Of a stretch of 64,000 bases of DNA, positions 24,038-32,422 are shown piece after piece. Numbering within the stretch: the first letter of the stretch is position 1; each line of letters begins with the position of its first letter. Both the position numbers and the translations under genes were made by a program. The notes beneath the pieces are model-generated. The model was not told where the DNA came from. It saw nothing but the letters and a program-made list of their open reading frames with translations, and searched no databases. Source of the stretch: Dehalococcoidia bacterium (lineage in GTDB: Bacteria > Chloroflexota > Dehalococcoidia > Tepidiformales > Tepidiformaceae); contig JAJDYW010000024.1 in NCBI GenBank assembly GCA_022824925.1, positions 1 to 64,000 on the forward strand. The letters run 5' to 3'.

Positions 24038-24804
24038 GCCTGCGGGCGATCCCCGCGGCGGCCGTCGCGACCGCCGCGCTCGCGCTGGCCGCATGCGGCG
24101 GCAACGACGAGCCTCGCCAGACGGTCACGGTGCTCGCGGCGGCCTCGCTGACGGAGGCCTTCGGCGAGCTGGCGGAGGCGTTCGAGGGGAGCCGCCCCGA
24201 TGCCGACGTGCGGCTCGCGTTCGCGGGGTCGGCGGCGCTGCGGACGCAGGTGCTCGAGGGCGCCCCCGCCGACCTGTTCGCGAGCGCCAGTCCGGACGAG
24301 GTGGCGGCGCTGGCCGCCGCCGGTCTCGTGGTCGAGCAGCGGGCGCTGGCGCGCAACGCGCTCGTCGTGGTCGTGGCGGAGGACGCCTCCGCCCGCATCG
24401 GCGACTTCGCCGGCCTCGCGGAGCCCGGCCTGCGGCTCGTGCTCACCGCCGAGGACGTGCCCGCCGGCCGCTACGCGCGGGAGTCGCTGGCGCTGGCCGG
24501 AACGGAGTTCACCGCGCGGGTGCTCGCGAACGTGCGCAGCAACGAGGCGAACGTGCGCGCCACCCTCGCGAAGGTCGAGCTGGGGGAGGCGGACGCCGCC
24601 ATCGTTTACGCGAGCGACCTCGCAGCGGCGAACGGCGTACGCGCGGTCACGATCCCGGCGCGGTTCCAGGTGGCGGCGGAGTACCGCATCGCGCTCCTCG
24701 GCGAGAACGCGGGGGCGCGCGCCTTCCTCGCCTTCGCCACCTCGCCGGAGGGGTCGGCAATCCTCGCACGGCACGGACTCGAGCCGGTGGCGGTGGCGCC
24801 GTGA
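24034..24804 (+). CDS. modA: Molybdate-binding lipoprotein ModA
   Basis: A 256-aa periplasmic oxyanion-binding protein. The signal ends with the lipobox ALALAAC, then QTVTVLAAASLTEAFGELAEAFEG, whose AAASL loop is the first oxyanion contact, FAGSAALRTQVLEGAPADLFASAS and LVVVVAEDASA. The LGEADAAIVYASDL segment supplies the last binding residues. GTG 24034 is the start (overlap with padR stop). Captures molybdate (possibly tungstate) for ModBC. Distinction between molybdate and tungstate cannot be made reliably here. Confidence 0.95.
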   Translation: MSLRAIPAAAVATAALALAACGGNDEPRQTVTVLAAASLTEAFGELAEAFEGSRPDADVRLAFAGSAALRTQVLEGAPADLFASASPDEVAALAAAGLVVEQRALARNALVVVVAEDASARIGDFAGLAEPGLRLVLTAEDVPAGRYARESLALAGTEFTARVLANVRSNEANVRATLAKVELGEADAAIVYASDLAAANGVRAVTIPARFQVAAEYRIALLGENAGARAFLAFATSPEGSAILARHGLEPVAVAP

Positions 24805-25613
24805 CAGCCCTGCGAGCACGGGCGCCTCACCTGGGGCTGGGCCTGCTGATCGCGGTCTTCGCCCTGTTCTTCCTGCTGCCCTTCGCGGGCTTGCTCGAAC
24901 GAGGGCTCGGCGATGGCGGCGCGTGGGACGCCATCACGAGCGACACCGCCCTCGATGCGCTTGTCCTCTCGCTCTGGACCTCGGCGCTCTCGCTCGTCAT
25001 CGCGGTCGTGGCGGGGACGCCCGTCGCGTACTGGCTGACGCACGCGCGCTTCCCCGGGAAGGGCGCGGTCGAGGCGCTCATCGACCTGCCCATCGTGCTG
25101 CCCCCGACGATCGCGGGCGTGGCCCTGTTGACCGCGTTCGGGCGGCGGGGGCTGCTCGGGACGCCGCTCGACGAGTGGTTCGGGGTGACGCTGGGGTTCA
25201 GCACCGTGGCCGTGATCATGGCGCAGCTCTTCGTGGGAGCGCCCTTCTACGTGCGCGCCGCGCGAGCGGGGTTCGCGAGCGTCGACGGGCAGTACGAGCG
25301 GGTCGCGCACACGCTGGGCGCGTCGCGACTGCGCGCGTTCGGGCGCATCGTGCTGCCGCTGAGCTGGCCCTCGCTGGCAGCGGGAGCGGCGCTCTGCTGG
25401 GCGCGGGCGCTGGGCGAGCTGGGCGCGACGCTGATCTTCGCGGGGAACCTGCAGGGCGAGACGCAGACGATGCCGCTCGCCATCCTCAGCGCCTTCGAGC
25501 GCGCCGACGGCCTGACCGCGGCGGTGGCGCTGGCGATCCTGCTGCTGGCGGTCGCGCTGGTGGCCCTGGCCGCCTTCTGGCTGCTCTCGAGCAGGAACGG
25601 AGCGACACCGTGA
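24801..25613 (+). CDS. modB: Molybdate ABC transporter permease ModB
   Basis: A 270-aa membrane protein with six predicted helices, beginning LGLGLLIAVFALFFLLPFAG. Other marks are VVAGTPVAYWLTHARFPGKG, EALIDLPIVLPPTIAGVALL (a ModB/CysT-type signature), FYVRAARAGFASVD and the EAA loop VAHTLGASRLRAFGRIVLPLSWP that docks on ModC, then GELGATLIFAGNLQGETQTMPLAI. GTG start at 24801 overlaps the modA stop by 4 nt. Forms the transmembrane channel with a ModC dimer. Confidence 0.95.
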   Translation: MTALRARAPHLGLGLLIAVFALFFLLPFAGLLERGLGDGGAWDAITSDTALDALVLSLWTSALSLVIAVVAGTPVAYWLTHARFPGKGAVEALIDLPIVLPPTIAGVALLTAFGRRGLLGTPLDEWFGVTLGFSTVAVIMAQLFVGAPFYVRAARAGFASVDGQYERVAHTLGASRLRAFGRIVLPLSWPSLAAGAALCWARALGELGATLIFAGNLQGETQTMPLAILSAFERADGLTAAVALAILLLAVALVALAAFWLLSSRNGATP

Positions 25614-26734
25614 CGCTCGAGTTCGGCGCCCGCACCACGCTCGGGGACTTCTCCTACGACGCGCGCTTCGAGGCGGGCAACGAGATCGTCGTGCTGTTCG
25701 GGCACTCGGGAGCGGGGAAGAGCCTGACGCTCCAGATCGTCGCGGGGCTGTTGCGCCCTACCCACGGGCGCATCGTCATCAGCGGCGAGCCGGTATTCGA
25801 CTCCGGCACGGGGCTGAACCTGCCCCCGCAACAGCGCCGGCTCGGGTACGTCGTCCAGGACCTCGCGCTGTTCCCCCACATGACGGTCGCCGAGAACGTC
25901 GCCTTCGGGATGGCGGGGGCCGACCGCGACCGGCGCCTCGGCGAGGTGCTCGACCTGATGCACCTGGCCCCCTTCCACGACCGCAAGCCGCGGTCGCTGA
26001 GCGGGGGGCAGCAGCAGCGCGCCGCGCTCGCGCGGGCGCTGGCGCGCGAGTCGAGCCTGCTCCTGCTGGACGAACCCTTCAGCGCGCTCGACGAGTCGCT
26101 GCGGGTGGAGCTGCGGCGGGAGCTGATCCGGCTGCGCAGCGAGCTCGACCTGAGCGTCATCTTCGTGACCCACGACCTGCGCGAAGCACACCTCGTGGCC
26201 GACCGGCTGGCGGTGTTCGACGCGGGGCGCCTGCTGCAGTTCGAGGGCCGGGAGAAGGTCTTCCGGCAGCCGGCCAACCGGCGGGTGGCCGAGCTGACGG
26301 GGGTGGCGAACATCCTGCGGGGGCGGGTGGCGGCGGCGCGGGAGGGCGAGCTGGTGGTCGAGGCGGGGGGCGAGCGCCTGCGCGCACCCGCCCCGAGCGG
26401 CTGGCAACCGGCGGAAGGCGAGGCCATCGACCTCGCCATCCGGGCGGAGCGGGTCAACCTGCGGCGGCTGGAGGCGGACGACCCCGGCCAGCCCAACCTC
26501 GTACGCGGGACCATCCGCGAGGAGCTGGCCTACGGCGCGACGCACACGCTCCGGTTCGAGTCGGCGGTGGGGCAGCCGGTCGAGGTCGAGATTGCGGCGC
26601 GGCCGTACGAGGTGCTGGGGGTGGCGGGGCAGCGGTCGTGGACGCTGGAGCTACCGCCCGAGGACCTTCACGTGATGCCGGTCTCGCCGGAGGCGCCTTC
26701 TTCCGCGCCAAGCGCCTCTGCGACGACGGCGTAG
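25610..26734 (+). CDS. modC: Molybdate ABC transporter ATPase ModC
   Basis: A 374-aa ABC ATPase. Walker A GHSGAGKS at 31-38, Q-loop YVVQDLALFPHMTV, signature LSGGQQQR at 130-137, Walker B LLLLDEPFSALD at about 150-161 and the switch His in FVTHDLREAH. The C-terminal about 90 residues form a TOBE/OB module (AIRAERVNLRRLE, VEIAARPYEVLGVAGQ), a typical ModC ending. GTG 25610 overlaps the modB stop. Its last 67 nt overlap the 3' end of the convergent methyltransferase gene. Confidence 0.95.
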   Translation: MTLEFGARTTLGDFSYDARFEAGNEIVVLFGHSGAGKSLTLQIVAGLLRPTHGRIVISGEPVFDSGTGLNLPPQQRRLGYVVQDLALFPHMTVAENVAFGMAGADRDRRLGEVLDLMHLAPFHDRKPRSLSGGQQQRAALARALARESSLLLLDEPFSALDESLRVELRRELIRLRSELDLSVIFVTHDLREAHLVADRLAVFDAGRLLQFEGREKVFRQPANRRVAELTGVANILRGRVAAAREGELVVEAGGERLRAPAPSGWQPAEGEAIDLAIRAERVNLRRLEADDPGQPNLVRGTIREELAYGATHTLRFESAVGQPVEVEIAARPYEVLGVAGQRSWTLELPPEDLHVMPVSPEAPSSAPSASATTA

Positions 26735-27417
26735 ACGGGGTCGGAACGGCCGGGGTTCGGGCTGAGGTCGAAGGCGCGGGCCTTCGCGAACGCCTTCGAG
26801 AGCTCGAAGTAGAGGGCCACCAGGTTCGCGCGCTGGCCATCCCCGAAGAGCTGCCAGAGGCGGATCGCCTTCGTGGGGAACATGCGGTTGGAGAAGGTGA
26901 CGGCGAAGGGCGCGCCCGGCTTGAGCACGCGCCCCACCTCGGCGAACACCTCGACGGGCTGCGTCAGGTACTGGATGGAGACGCTCACGACGGCGCCGTC
27001 GAACTCGTCGGCCCCGTAGGGAAGGACGGGGTCCTGGTTGAGGTCATGAAGCGTGCGGCGGGTGAGGATGGGGTTCTCGTCGAGCTCGACCTGGTTCATC
27101 CCGAGGCCGGTAACGCCCGCGTAGGTCACATCCGCGGGCAGGTGGGAGACCCAGCTCGACATGAGGTCGAGCACGTGGCCGCCCTCGGGAAGGATCTCGC
27201 GGTAGAACTCGCCGAGGGCGCCGATGGCCGCGTCGTCGATGTGGTTGACCAGCCGCGGCTGCCCGTAGAAGTGCGCGTCATCGGACTCGTCGACGCGGCG
27301 GAAGTGCTCCGGGAGGAGCGGATTGTCGTCGGGCGAATCAGCCGACAGGGGCGTTCGCTCCCTGCTCGACGATGACGGCCTCGTAGAACTTCGCCTGGGG
27401 GTGGCCTTCGAGCACAC
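26668..27417 (-). CDS. SAM-dependent methyltransferase-like protein
   Basis: A class I methyltransferase-like protein of up to 249 aa. Motif I is weak (GGHVLDLMSSWVSHLP), followed by the beta-2 segment TYAGVTGLGMNQVELDEN, the DEFDGAVVSVSIQYLTQPVEV strand-4 motif and LKPGAPFAVTFSNRMFPTKAI. The start is uncertain: the ATG at 27417 overlaps the monooxygenase gene by 80 nt, and the family-like part only begins near NPLLPEHFRRVDES; a CTG around 27348 may be used instead. It is downstream of, and probably co-transcribed with, the ABM-domain gene. Substrate unknown. Confidence 0.75.
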   Translation of the reverse strand: MCSKATPRRSSTRPSSSSRERTPLSADSPDDNPLLPEHFRRVDESDDAHFYGQPRLVNHIDDAAIGALGEFYREILPEGGHVLDLMSSWVSHLPADVTYAGVTGLGMNQVELDENPILTRRTLHDLNQDPVLPYGADEFDGAVVSVSIQYLTQPVEVFAEVGRVLKPGAPFAVTFSNRMFPTKAIRLWQLFGDGQRANLVALYFELSKAFAKARAFDLSPNPGRSDPVYAVVAEALGAEEGASGETGIT

Positions 27418-27661
27418 CCTTGGCGGGGCCGGACTGCTCGTGGGCGCGGCGGAAGTGGTCGGACTGGGCCCAGTTGAGGAAGTCCTGTCGGGACTCCCAG
27501 ATGGTGTGCGAGATGTAGTCGCCGGGGTCGTCGCCCTTGAGCAGGGAGAACTGGATGAACCCGTCGAGATCCTTGAGGTAACTCTCGCGGCTCTTCCAGA
27601 CGTCTTCGAAGTCGCTCCCCCGAGCCGGGTTGACGTTGAAGTGGTTCATGGCGATGAACAT
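27338..27661 (-). CDS. Antibiotic biosynthesis monooxygenase (ABM/HmoA-like) domain protein
   Basis: A 107-aa ferredoxin-like alpha+beta protein of the ABM superfamily, which includes heme-degrading HmoA and quinone-forming monooxygenases. It opens with MFIAMNHFNVNPARGSDFEDVWKSRESYLKDLDGF and continues with IQFSLLKGDD, YISHTIWESRQDFLNWAQSDHFRRAH, the last containing the 'W.S...F..W..S..F' pattern common in heme-binding members. The start at 27661 yields the typical length. The downstream methyltransferase-like gene overlaps its end, suggesting a two-gene unit. Heme degradation is likely but not proven. Confidence 0.85.
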   Translation of the reverse strand: MFIAMNHFNVNPARGSDFEDVWKSRESYLKDLDGFIQFSLLKGDDPGDYISHTIWESRQDFLNWAQSDHFRRAHEQSGPAKGVLEGHPQAKFYEAVIVEQGANAPVG

Positions 27662-27770
27662 CGGCGTGCTCCGTTCGTGGTGGGTTCGGTTGTGGTGGCC
27701 CCATTGTAGCGGGCGGGGCGATCTCGCCGGTAACGGGGCGCGCAGGCGGCAGGTCCGTATCATGCCCGCC

Positions 27771-28565
27771 ATGGTGCGATTCGCGGCAAACCTGAACTTC
27801 CTCTTCACCGAGGCTCCCTTCCTCGACCGCTTCGAGCTGGCGAAACGGCACGGCTTCGAGGCGGTGGAGTACCCCTTCCCCTACGACCACCCCGAGGAGG
27901 CGCTGGCCGAGCGCCTGCGTGAGCACGGCCTGACGCAGGCGCTCATCAACCTGCCGGCGGGCGACTGGGCAGCCGGGGAGCGGGGCCTCGCCTGTCACCC
28001 CGATCGGATCGACGAGTTCCGCGAGGGGGTGGCGACGGCCATCCGCTACGCGCAGGCGCTCGATTGCCCGCGGGCCAACTGCCTCGCCGGCATTCCCCCG
28101 GAGGACGTCTCCACGGAGGACGCGGTCGATGCGCTTCTCGAGAACCTGCGCTATGCGGGCGAGGCCTTCCGCGACGCCGGCCTGCAACTGCTGATCGAAC
28201 CGATCAACACGCGCGACATCCCCGGCTTCTTCCTGAACACGAGCGCCCAGGGCCTGGCCGTCATCGAAGAGATCGGCGAGGGCCTGGTGGGGCTGCAGTA
28301 CGACGCCTACCACATGCAGATCATGGAGGGCGACCTTGCGCGCACGGTCGAGGAGAACCTCGGGGCCATCGGGCATATCCAGATCGCGGACAACCCCGGC
28401 CGCCACGAGCCGGGCACGGGCGAGGTGAACTACTGGTTCTTCTTCGACCACCTCGACGCCATCGGGTACGAAGGCTGGGTGGGGTGCGAGTACGCACCCC
28501 TCACCACCACCGAGGAAGGGCTGGAATGGCTCTCCGAGTACCGGGAGAGTGAGGAACCGTCATGA
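27771..28565 (+). CDS. hyi: Hydroxypyruvate isomerase
   Basis: A 264-aa TIM-barrel isomerase of the Hyi/xylose-isomerase-like family. It opens MVRFAANLNFLFTEAPFLDRFELAKRHGFEAVEYPFPY, diagnostic for hydroxypyruvate isomerase, and shows CLAGIPP, LLIEPINTRDIPGFFLN (metal-ligand Glu), LQYDAYHMQIMEGD and HIQIADNPGRHEPGTGEVNY (metal and substrate residues). It interconverts hydroxypyruvate and tartronate semialdehyde. An ATG nine bases upstream (MPAM) is an alternative start. It overlaps the next gene by ATGA, and that gene acts on the same product, so the pair forms a glyoxylate/hydroxypyruvate pathway unit. Confidence 0.93.
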   Translation: MVRFAANLNFLFTEAPFLDRFELAKRHGFEAVEYPFPYDHPEEALAERLREHGLTQALINLPAGDWAAGERGLACHPDRIDEFREGVATAIRYAQALDCPRANCLAGIPPEDVSTEDAVDALLENLRYAGEAFRDAGLQLLIEPINTRDIPGFFLNTSAQGLAVIEEIGEGLVGLQYDAYHMQIMEGDLARTVEENLGAIGHIQIADNPGRHEPGTGEVNYWFFFDHLDAIGYEGWVGCEYAPLTTTEEGLEWLSEYRESEEPS

Positions 28566-29446
28566 CGCGCATCGCGTTCATCGGGCTGGGGATCATGGGG
28601 CGGCCCATGGCCGGTCACCTGCAGGCCGCGGGGCACGAGCTGTCTGTGGTCCGGCACGTCTCGCCGCTGCCGGAGGAGCTGCTGGCCGCAGGCGCCGTCG
28701 AGTGCGCGACGGCCGCGGAGGCGGCCTCGCGCAGCGAGGTCGTCATCACGATGGTGCCGGACACCCCCGACGTGGAGGACGTGCTGCTGGGCGGCGGCGG
28801 CGTGGCCGAGGGGCTGCGGGCCGGCACGACGGTTATCGACATGAGCTCGATCTCGCCGATCGAGACGAAGCGCTTCGCCGCCGCCATCGCGGAGAAGGGC
28901 TGCGACTTCCTCGACGCCCCCGTTTCGGGGGGCGAGGTGGGGGCGAAGTCGGCCAGCCTCACGATCATGGCCGGCGGCAGCGGCGAGACCTTCGAGCGCG
29001 TCCGCCCGCTGCTGGAGCTGATGGGCGCGAACATCACCCTGGTAGGCGATGTGGGGGCGGGACAAACCTGCAAAGTGGCGAACCAGATCATCGTGGCGCT
29101 CACGATCGAGGCCGTCGGGGAGGCGCTGCTGTTCGCCTCGAAGGCGGGGGTCGACCCGGCGCGCGTGCGCGAGGCCCTCATGGGAGGGTTCGCGGGATCA
29201 CGCATCCTGGAGGTGCACGGCCAGCGCATGATTGATCGCACGTTCGACCCGGGGTTCCGCATCGCCCTCCACCAGAAGGACCTCGGTCTGGCGCTGGAGG
29301 GGGCGCGGGCGCTCGGCGTCAGCCTGCCGAACGCGGCCACTGCCCAGGAGCTGATGAACGCCTGCGCGGCCCAGGGTTGGAGCGACCTGGACCACTCCGG
29401 GCTCGTCAAGGCGCTGGAAGTGCTGGCCGGGCACGAAGTGGCCTGA
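28562..29446 (+). CDS. glxR: 2-hydroxy-3-oxopropionate (tartronate semialdehyde) reductase
   Basis: A 294-aa beta-hydroxyacid dehydrogenase. NAD(P) loop FIGLGIMGRPMAGHL (residues 6-20), the substrate-binding DAPVSGGEVGAKSASLTIMAGG, the catalytic Lys in GQTCKVANQIIVA and the C-terminal FRIALHQKDLGLAL. Context with hydroxypyruvate isomerase supports tartronate semialdehyde as substrate, giving glycerate for central metabolism. Glyoxylate carboligase, the usual partner, is not nearby. The start overlaps the hyi stop by 4 nt. Confidence 0.92.
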   Translation: MTRIAFIGLGIMGRPMAGHLQAAGHELSVVRHVSPLPEELLAAGAVECATAAEAASRSEVVITMVPDTPDVEDVLLGGGGVAEGLRAGTTVIDMSSISPIETKRFAAAIAEKGCDFLDAPVSGGEVGAKSASLTIMAGGSGETFERVRPLLELMGANITLVGDVGAGQTCKVANQIIVALTIEAVGEALLFASKAGVDPARVREALMGGFAGSRILEVHGQRMIDRTFDPGFRIALHQKDLGLALEGARALGVSLPNAATAQELMNACAAQGWSDLDHSGLVKALEVLAGHEVA

Positions 29447-29528
29447 GAAACAGAACGCGTCCAACTCGTGTGCGATACTGCTGCGGTCCCGCGCGCTCGC
29501 GGGGCGCGGTGGCCAGGAAGGGAAATCG

Positions 29529-30380
29529 ATGAACATCCGTGAAGTGGGCGTGGTTGGCTGCGGAATCATGGGTGCCGGAATCGCCCAGATCTGTGCCGCC
29601 CACGGCTACCGCGTCCGTGTCAACGAGGAGGATCCCGAGCGCCTCGCGCAGGGCCTGGCGACGATCCGGCGGCGCCTCAGGCGCGAGGTCGAGCGCGGCC
29701 GCCTGAGCCGCGAGCGGCACGACCGCACGCTCGCCCGCCTGCAGGGCGCCGAATCGCTGGACGACTTCGCCACTGCCGACCTCGTGATCGAGGCCGTCGT
29801 CGAGGACCTGCCCCTCAAGAAGGACCTGTTCGAGCGGCTCGGGAACGTGAGCAAGCCCGACGCGATCCTGGCGAGCAACACATCCTCGCTCTCGCTCAGC
29901 GAGATGGCGGCCTCCTCGGGCCGGCCCGAGCAGGTCATCGGCATCCACTTCTTCAACCCGCCGACGGTGCTGCCGCTGGTCGAGGTGATCTCCTCTGAGA
30001 GCACCTCGCAGGAGACGATCGACACGGCGATGGCCTTCTGCGACTCGATCGACCGGCTGACGGTGCGCGTAAAGGACTCGCCGGGGTTCATCGTGAACCG
30101 GCTGCTGGTGCCGTTCATCTTCGACGCCATCCACATGGTGGAGGGCGGGATCGCCTCCGCCGAGGACGTCGACCAGGCCTGCAAGGTGGGGCTGAACCAC
30201 GCCCTCGGGCCGCTGGCGACGGCCGACCTGATCGGGCTGGACACGATGATCCACATCAGCGACTCCATGTTCGAGGAGTACGGGGAGTCGCGGTTCAAGG
30301 CGCCGACGATGCTGCGGCGGCTCGTCTCGCTCGGCCACCTGGGGCGCAAGAGCGGCAAGGGATTCTTCGAGTACGAATAG
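29529..30380 (+). CDS. 3-hydroxyacyl-CoA (3-hydroxybutyryl-CoA) dehydrogenase
   Basis: A 283-aa enzyme of the PaaH/Hbd type. NAD loop VVGCGIMGAGIAQICA (residues 8-23), the catalytic Ser-Asn in ILASNTSSLSLSEMA, the catalytic His in VIGIHFFNPPTVLPLVEV, and the C-terminal dimerisation domain with KDSPGFIVNRLLVPFI and GPLATADLIGLDT. It oxidises 3-hydroxyacyl-CoA, or reduces acetoacetyl-CoA. GGAAGGGAAA upstream serves as ribosome site. Followed 11 nt later by enoyl-CoA hydratase, giving two successive beta-oxidation steps. Confidence 0.94.
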   Translation: MNIREVGVVGCGIMGAGIAQICAAHGYRVRVNEEDPERLAQGLATIRRRLRREVERGRLSRERHDRTLARLQGAESLDDFATADLVIEAVVEDLPLKKDLFERLGNVSKPDAILASNTSSLSLSEMAASSGRPEQVIGIHFFNPPTVLPLVEVISSESTSQETIDTAMAFCDSIDRLTVRVKDSPGFIVNRLLVPFIFDAIHMVEGGIASAEDVDQACKVGLNHALGPLATADLIGLDTMIHISDSMFEEYGESRFKAPTMLRRLVSLGHLGRKSGKGFFEYE

Positions 30381-30391
30381 GGGAGGCAGGC

Positions 30392-31165
30392 GTGGCTCTG
30401 CTCTACGAAACCGGCGACCACATCGCGACCATCACGATCAACCGGCCGGAGGCGCTCAACTCGATCGACCTCGAGACCTGGAGCGAGCTCAGCGAGGCCT
30501 GCGCGAGGCTGGAGGCCGACGACGACGTGTGGGTCGGCATCATCACCGGCGCGGGCGACCGCTCCTTCAGCGCGGGGGCGGACCTGAAGGAGACGATCCC
30601 GACGCTGATCGACGACCCGCGCGGCAACCGCTACGACGAACCGGACACGATCATGCGCGGCCAGACGATCACGAAGCCCCTGATCGCGGCCGTGAACGGC
30701 CTCGCCCTGGGCGGCGGCCTCGAGATCGTGCTCGCCTGCGACCTGCGCATCGCCGCCGAGGGGGCGCGCTTCGGAGCCCCGGAGATCACGCTCGGGTTCA
30801 TCCCGGGCTGGGGCGCGACGCAGCGGCTGGCGCGCGAGCTGCCCTGGGCGATCGCCTCCCGCATCGTGTTCTCCGGCGACCAGATCGGCGCCGACACCGC
30901 CCTCCAGTACGGGCTCGTGAACGAGGTCGTGCCCGCGGACCGGCTGCAGGCGGCCGCGCGCCAGCTCGCGCAGACGCTGTGCTCGCGCGGGCCGCTGGCC
31001 CTGCGCGCGGCCAAGCGCGCCATGCGCGAAGGCCTCGACATGAGCCTTCCCGACGGGCTCCAGCTCGAACACGACCTCTTCGACGACCTCGCCTACACCG
31101 AGGACGCGAAGGAGGGCGTTGCCGCCTTCCAGGAGCGCCGCTCCGCCACGTTCAAGGGGCGCTAG
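30392..31165 (+). CDS. Enoyl-CoA hydratase/isomerase
   Basis: A 257-aa crotonase-fold protein. The oxyanion-hole segments are RSFSAGADLKE and VNGLALGGGLEIVLACDLRIA; both catalytic-type glutamates are present (GGLEI and GAPEITLGFIPGWGATQRL), so hydratase activity is likely. It follows the hydroxyacyl-CoA dehydrogenase at 11 nt and is terminated by a strong hairpin. The two would work in adjacent steps of fatty-acid or dicarboxylate CoA degradation. Confidence 0.93.
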   Translation: MALLYETGDHIATITINRPEALNSIDLETWSELSEACARLEADDDVWVGIITGAGDRSFSAGADLKETIPTLIDDPRGNRYDEPDTIMRGQTITKPLIAAVNGLALGGGLEIVLACDLRIAAEGARFGAPEITLGFIPGWGATQRLARELPWAIASRIVFSGDQIGADTALQYGLVNEVVPADRLQAAARQLAQTLCSRGPLALRAAKRAMREGLDMSLPDGLQLEHDLFDDLAYTEDAKEGVAAFQERRSATFKGR

Positions 31166-31188
31166 GGCGCCTCCCCGACCATCACGGT

Positions 31189-31220
31189 AGCGGCGGGCGC
31201 ATTGAAACGCGCCCGCCGCT
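31189..31220 (+). terminator. Perfect 12-bp stem hairpin after the CoA genes
   Basis: AGCGGCGGGCGC (31189-31200), 8-nt loop, GCGCCCGCCGCT (31209-31220): a perfect inverted repeat starting 23 nt after the enoyl-CoA hydratase stop. No T-run follows, so it may end transcription inefficiently or protect the transcript end. Confidence 0.6.
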
Positions 31221-31289
31221 CGTCTAGATTCGCGGGGCTTTCGCGGCCGGGCGCGCCCGCGCCCGCACGACCGCGACGAAGGGGTGACC

Positions 31290-32399
31290 GTGGCAACCGG
31301 ACTAGACGACTACGCCATCCACCAGATCGTCGAGAACATGGAGCTTGTCGAGGGGCGCAACCCGCGCTGGGTCGACGAGCTCTGGTTCCACATCGGCACG
31401 ACGGACGGCTCGCTGAGCGTGGCGGGGCACATGGGGGTCTACCCCCCGACCGCCACGATGGACGCGGCCGCCAGCATCGCGCACGGCGGGAAGCAGTACG
31501 ACGTACGCTTCGGCCGGCGCGTCGACGGCGACCGTGACCGGCGCGAGGTCGGCGGCATCAGCGCCGAGATCGTCGACCCGTTCCGGGCATGGCGCTTCAA
31601 GCTGGAGCCGGCCGAGGGCCAGGCGATCAGCTTCGACCTTGAGTTCCGCTCGGAGCTGCAGCCGATGGAGGTCGCGGGGCCGGTCCAGCACCGGCGCGAC
31701 GGCCGCCAGTTGCTCTGGGACCTCTACCAGTACTCGCAGACGGGCACGGCCAGCGGCACCGTGACCATCGAAGGCGAGACGATCGCGGTCGACGGGGCGG
31801 TCGGGGCGCGCGAGCGCTCGTGGGGCGTGCGCCCGGTGTTCGGCCAGATCCCGCACCTCGGCGTGCCGCCGAGCTCGATCGGGAGCCGTTCGTTCTGGCT
31901 CGCCTCCACCGCCGGCGAGATCTCGGGCTGGGTGTGGCGCATCGAGCCCGAGGGCGGCCACCCGGAGGCGACCGGCAACCTGAGCGACGACTCGGGGCGG
32001 ACCCGCCTCGACGGGTGCATCGTCGGTCCGCACGGCGGCGACGAGCCCACCCGCCTCAGCGGCGCCGACCTCGACCTCCAGTACGAGATGGACGGCAAGC
32101 GGCTCCGCGGCGGGGCCGTCACCCTGCACGACTGGGACGGGGGCGCGCACGCGCTCACGCTGAAGCCGCTCTCGACCATCTACGCGAAGGGGCTCGGCTA
32201 CGGGCATCCGGACTTCCGCCACATCGAGTACAAGGACGGCGTCGCCCAGGCGGAGACGCACGACACGACGGACGGGGCGACGGTCGCACGGCTGCTCGAC
32301 AACGACTCCGGCCACATCAACCCGTTCGCGATCGAGCACTTCTGCGAGATCACGGCCGGAGAACTGACCGCCTACGGCGTCGTCCGCCTGAGCATCTAG
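31290..32399 (+). CDS. AttH/CrtC-like (DUF7064-type) protein
   Basis: A 369-aa soluble protein resembling the AttH / carotenoid 1,2-hydratase lipocalin-like superfamily. The clearest mark is DGAVGARERSWGVRPVFG, the 'G.R..SWG.R' signature, followed by a beta-rich second half with WVWRIEPEGG and ALTLKPLSTIYAKGLGYGHPDFRHIEYKDG. The function of these proteins in non-phototrophs is unknown; they are commonly encoded beside steroid- or lipid-catabolic enzymes. GTG 31290 was chosen because AAGGGG is 5 nt upstream; GTG at 31284 is the alternative. A paralogue follows after 23 nt. Confidence 0.7.
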   Translation: MATGLDDYAIHQIVENMELVEGRNPRWVDELWFHIGTTDGSLSVAGHMGVYPPTATMDAAASIAHGGKQYDVRFGRRVDGDRDRREVGGISAEIVDPFRAWRFKLEPAEGQAISFDLEFRSELQPMEVAGPVQHRRDGRQLLWDLYQYSQTGTASGTVTIEGETIAVDGAVGARERSWGVRPVFGQIPHLGVPPSSIGSRSFWLASTAGEISGWVWRIEPEGGHPEATGNLSDDSGRTRLDGCIVGPHGGDEPTRLSGADLDLQYEMDGKRLRGGAVTLHDWDGGAHALTLKPLSTIYAKGLGYGHPDFRHIEYKDGVAQAETHDTTDGATVARLLDNDSGHINPFAIEHFCEITAGELTAYGVVRLSI

Positions 32400-32422
32400 G
32401 CAAGGGAGCGAGGAGAAGAGCG

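Noticed and set aside
26668..26734. Frameshift suspected where modC and the methyltransferase genes overlap
   Set aside because: Both proteins end in plausible tails and tail-to-tail overlaps are common in this compact window.
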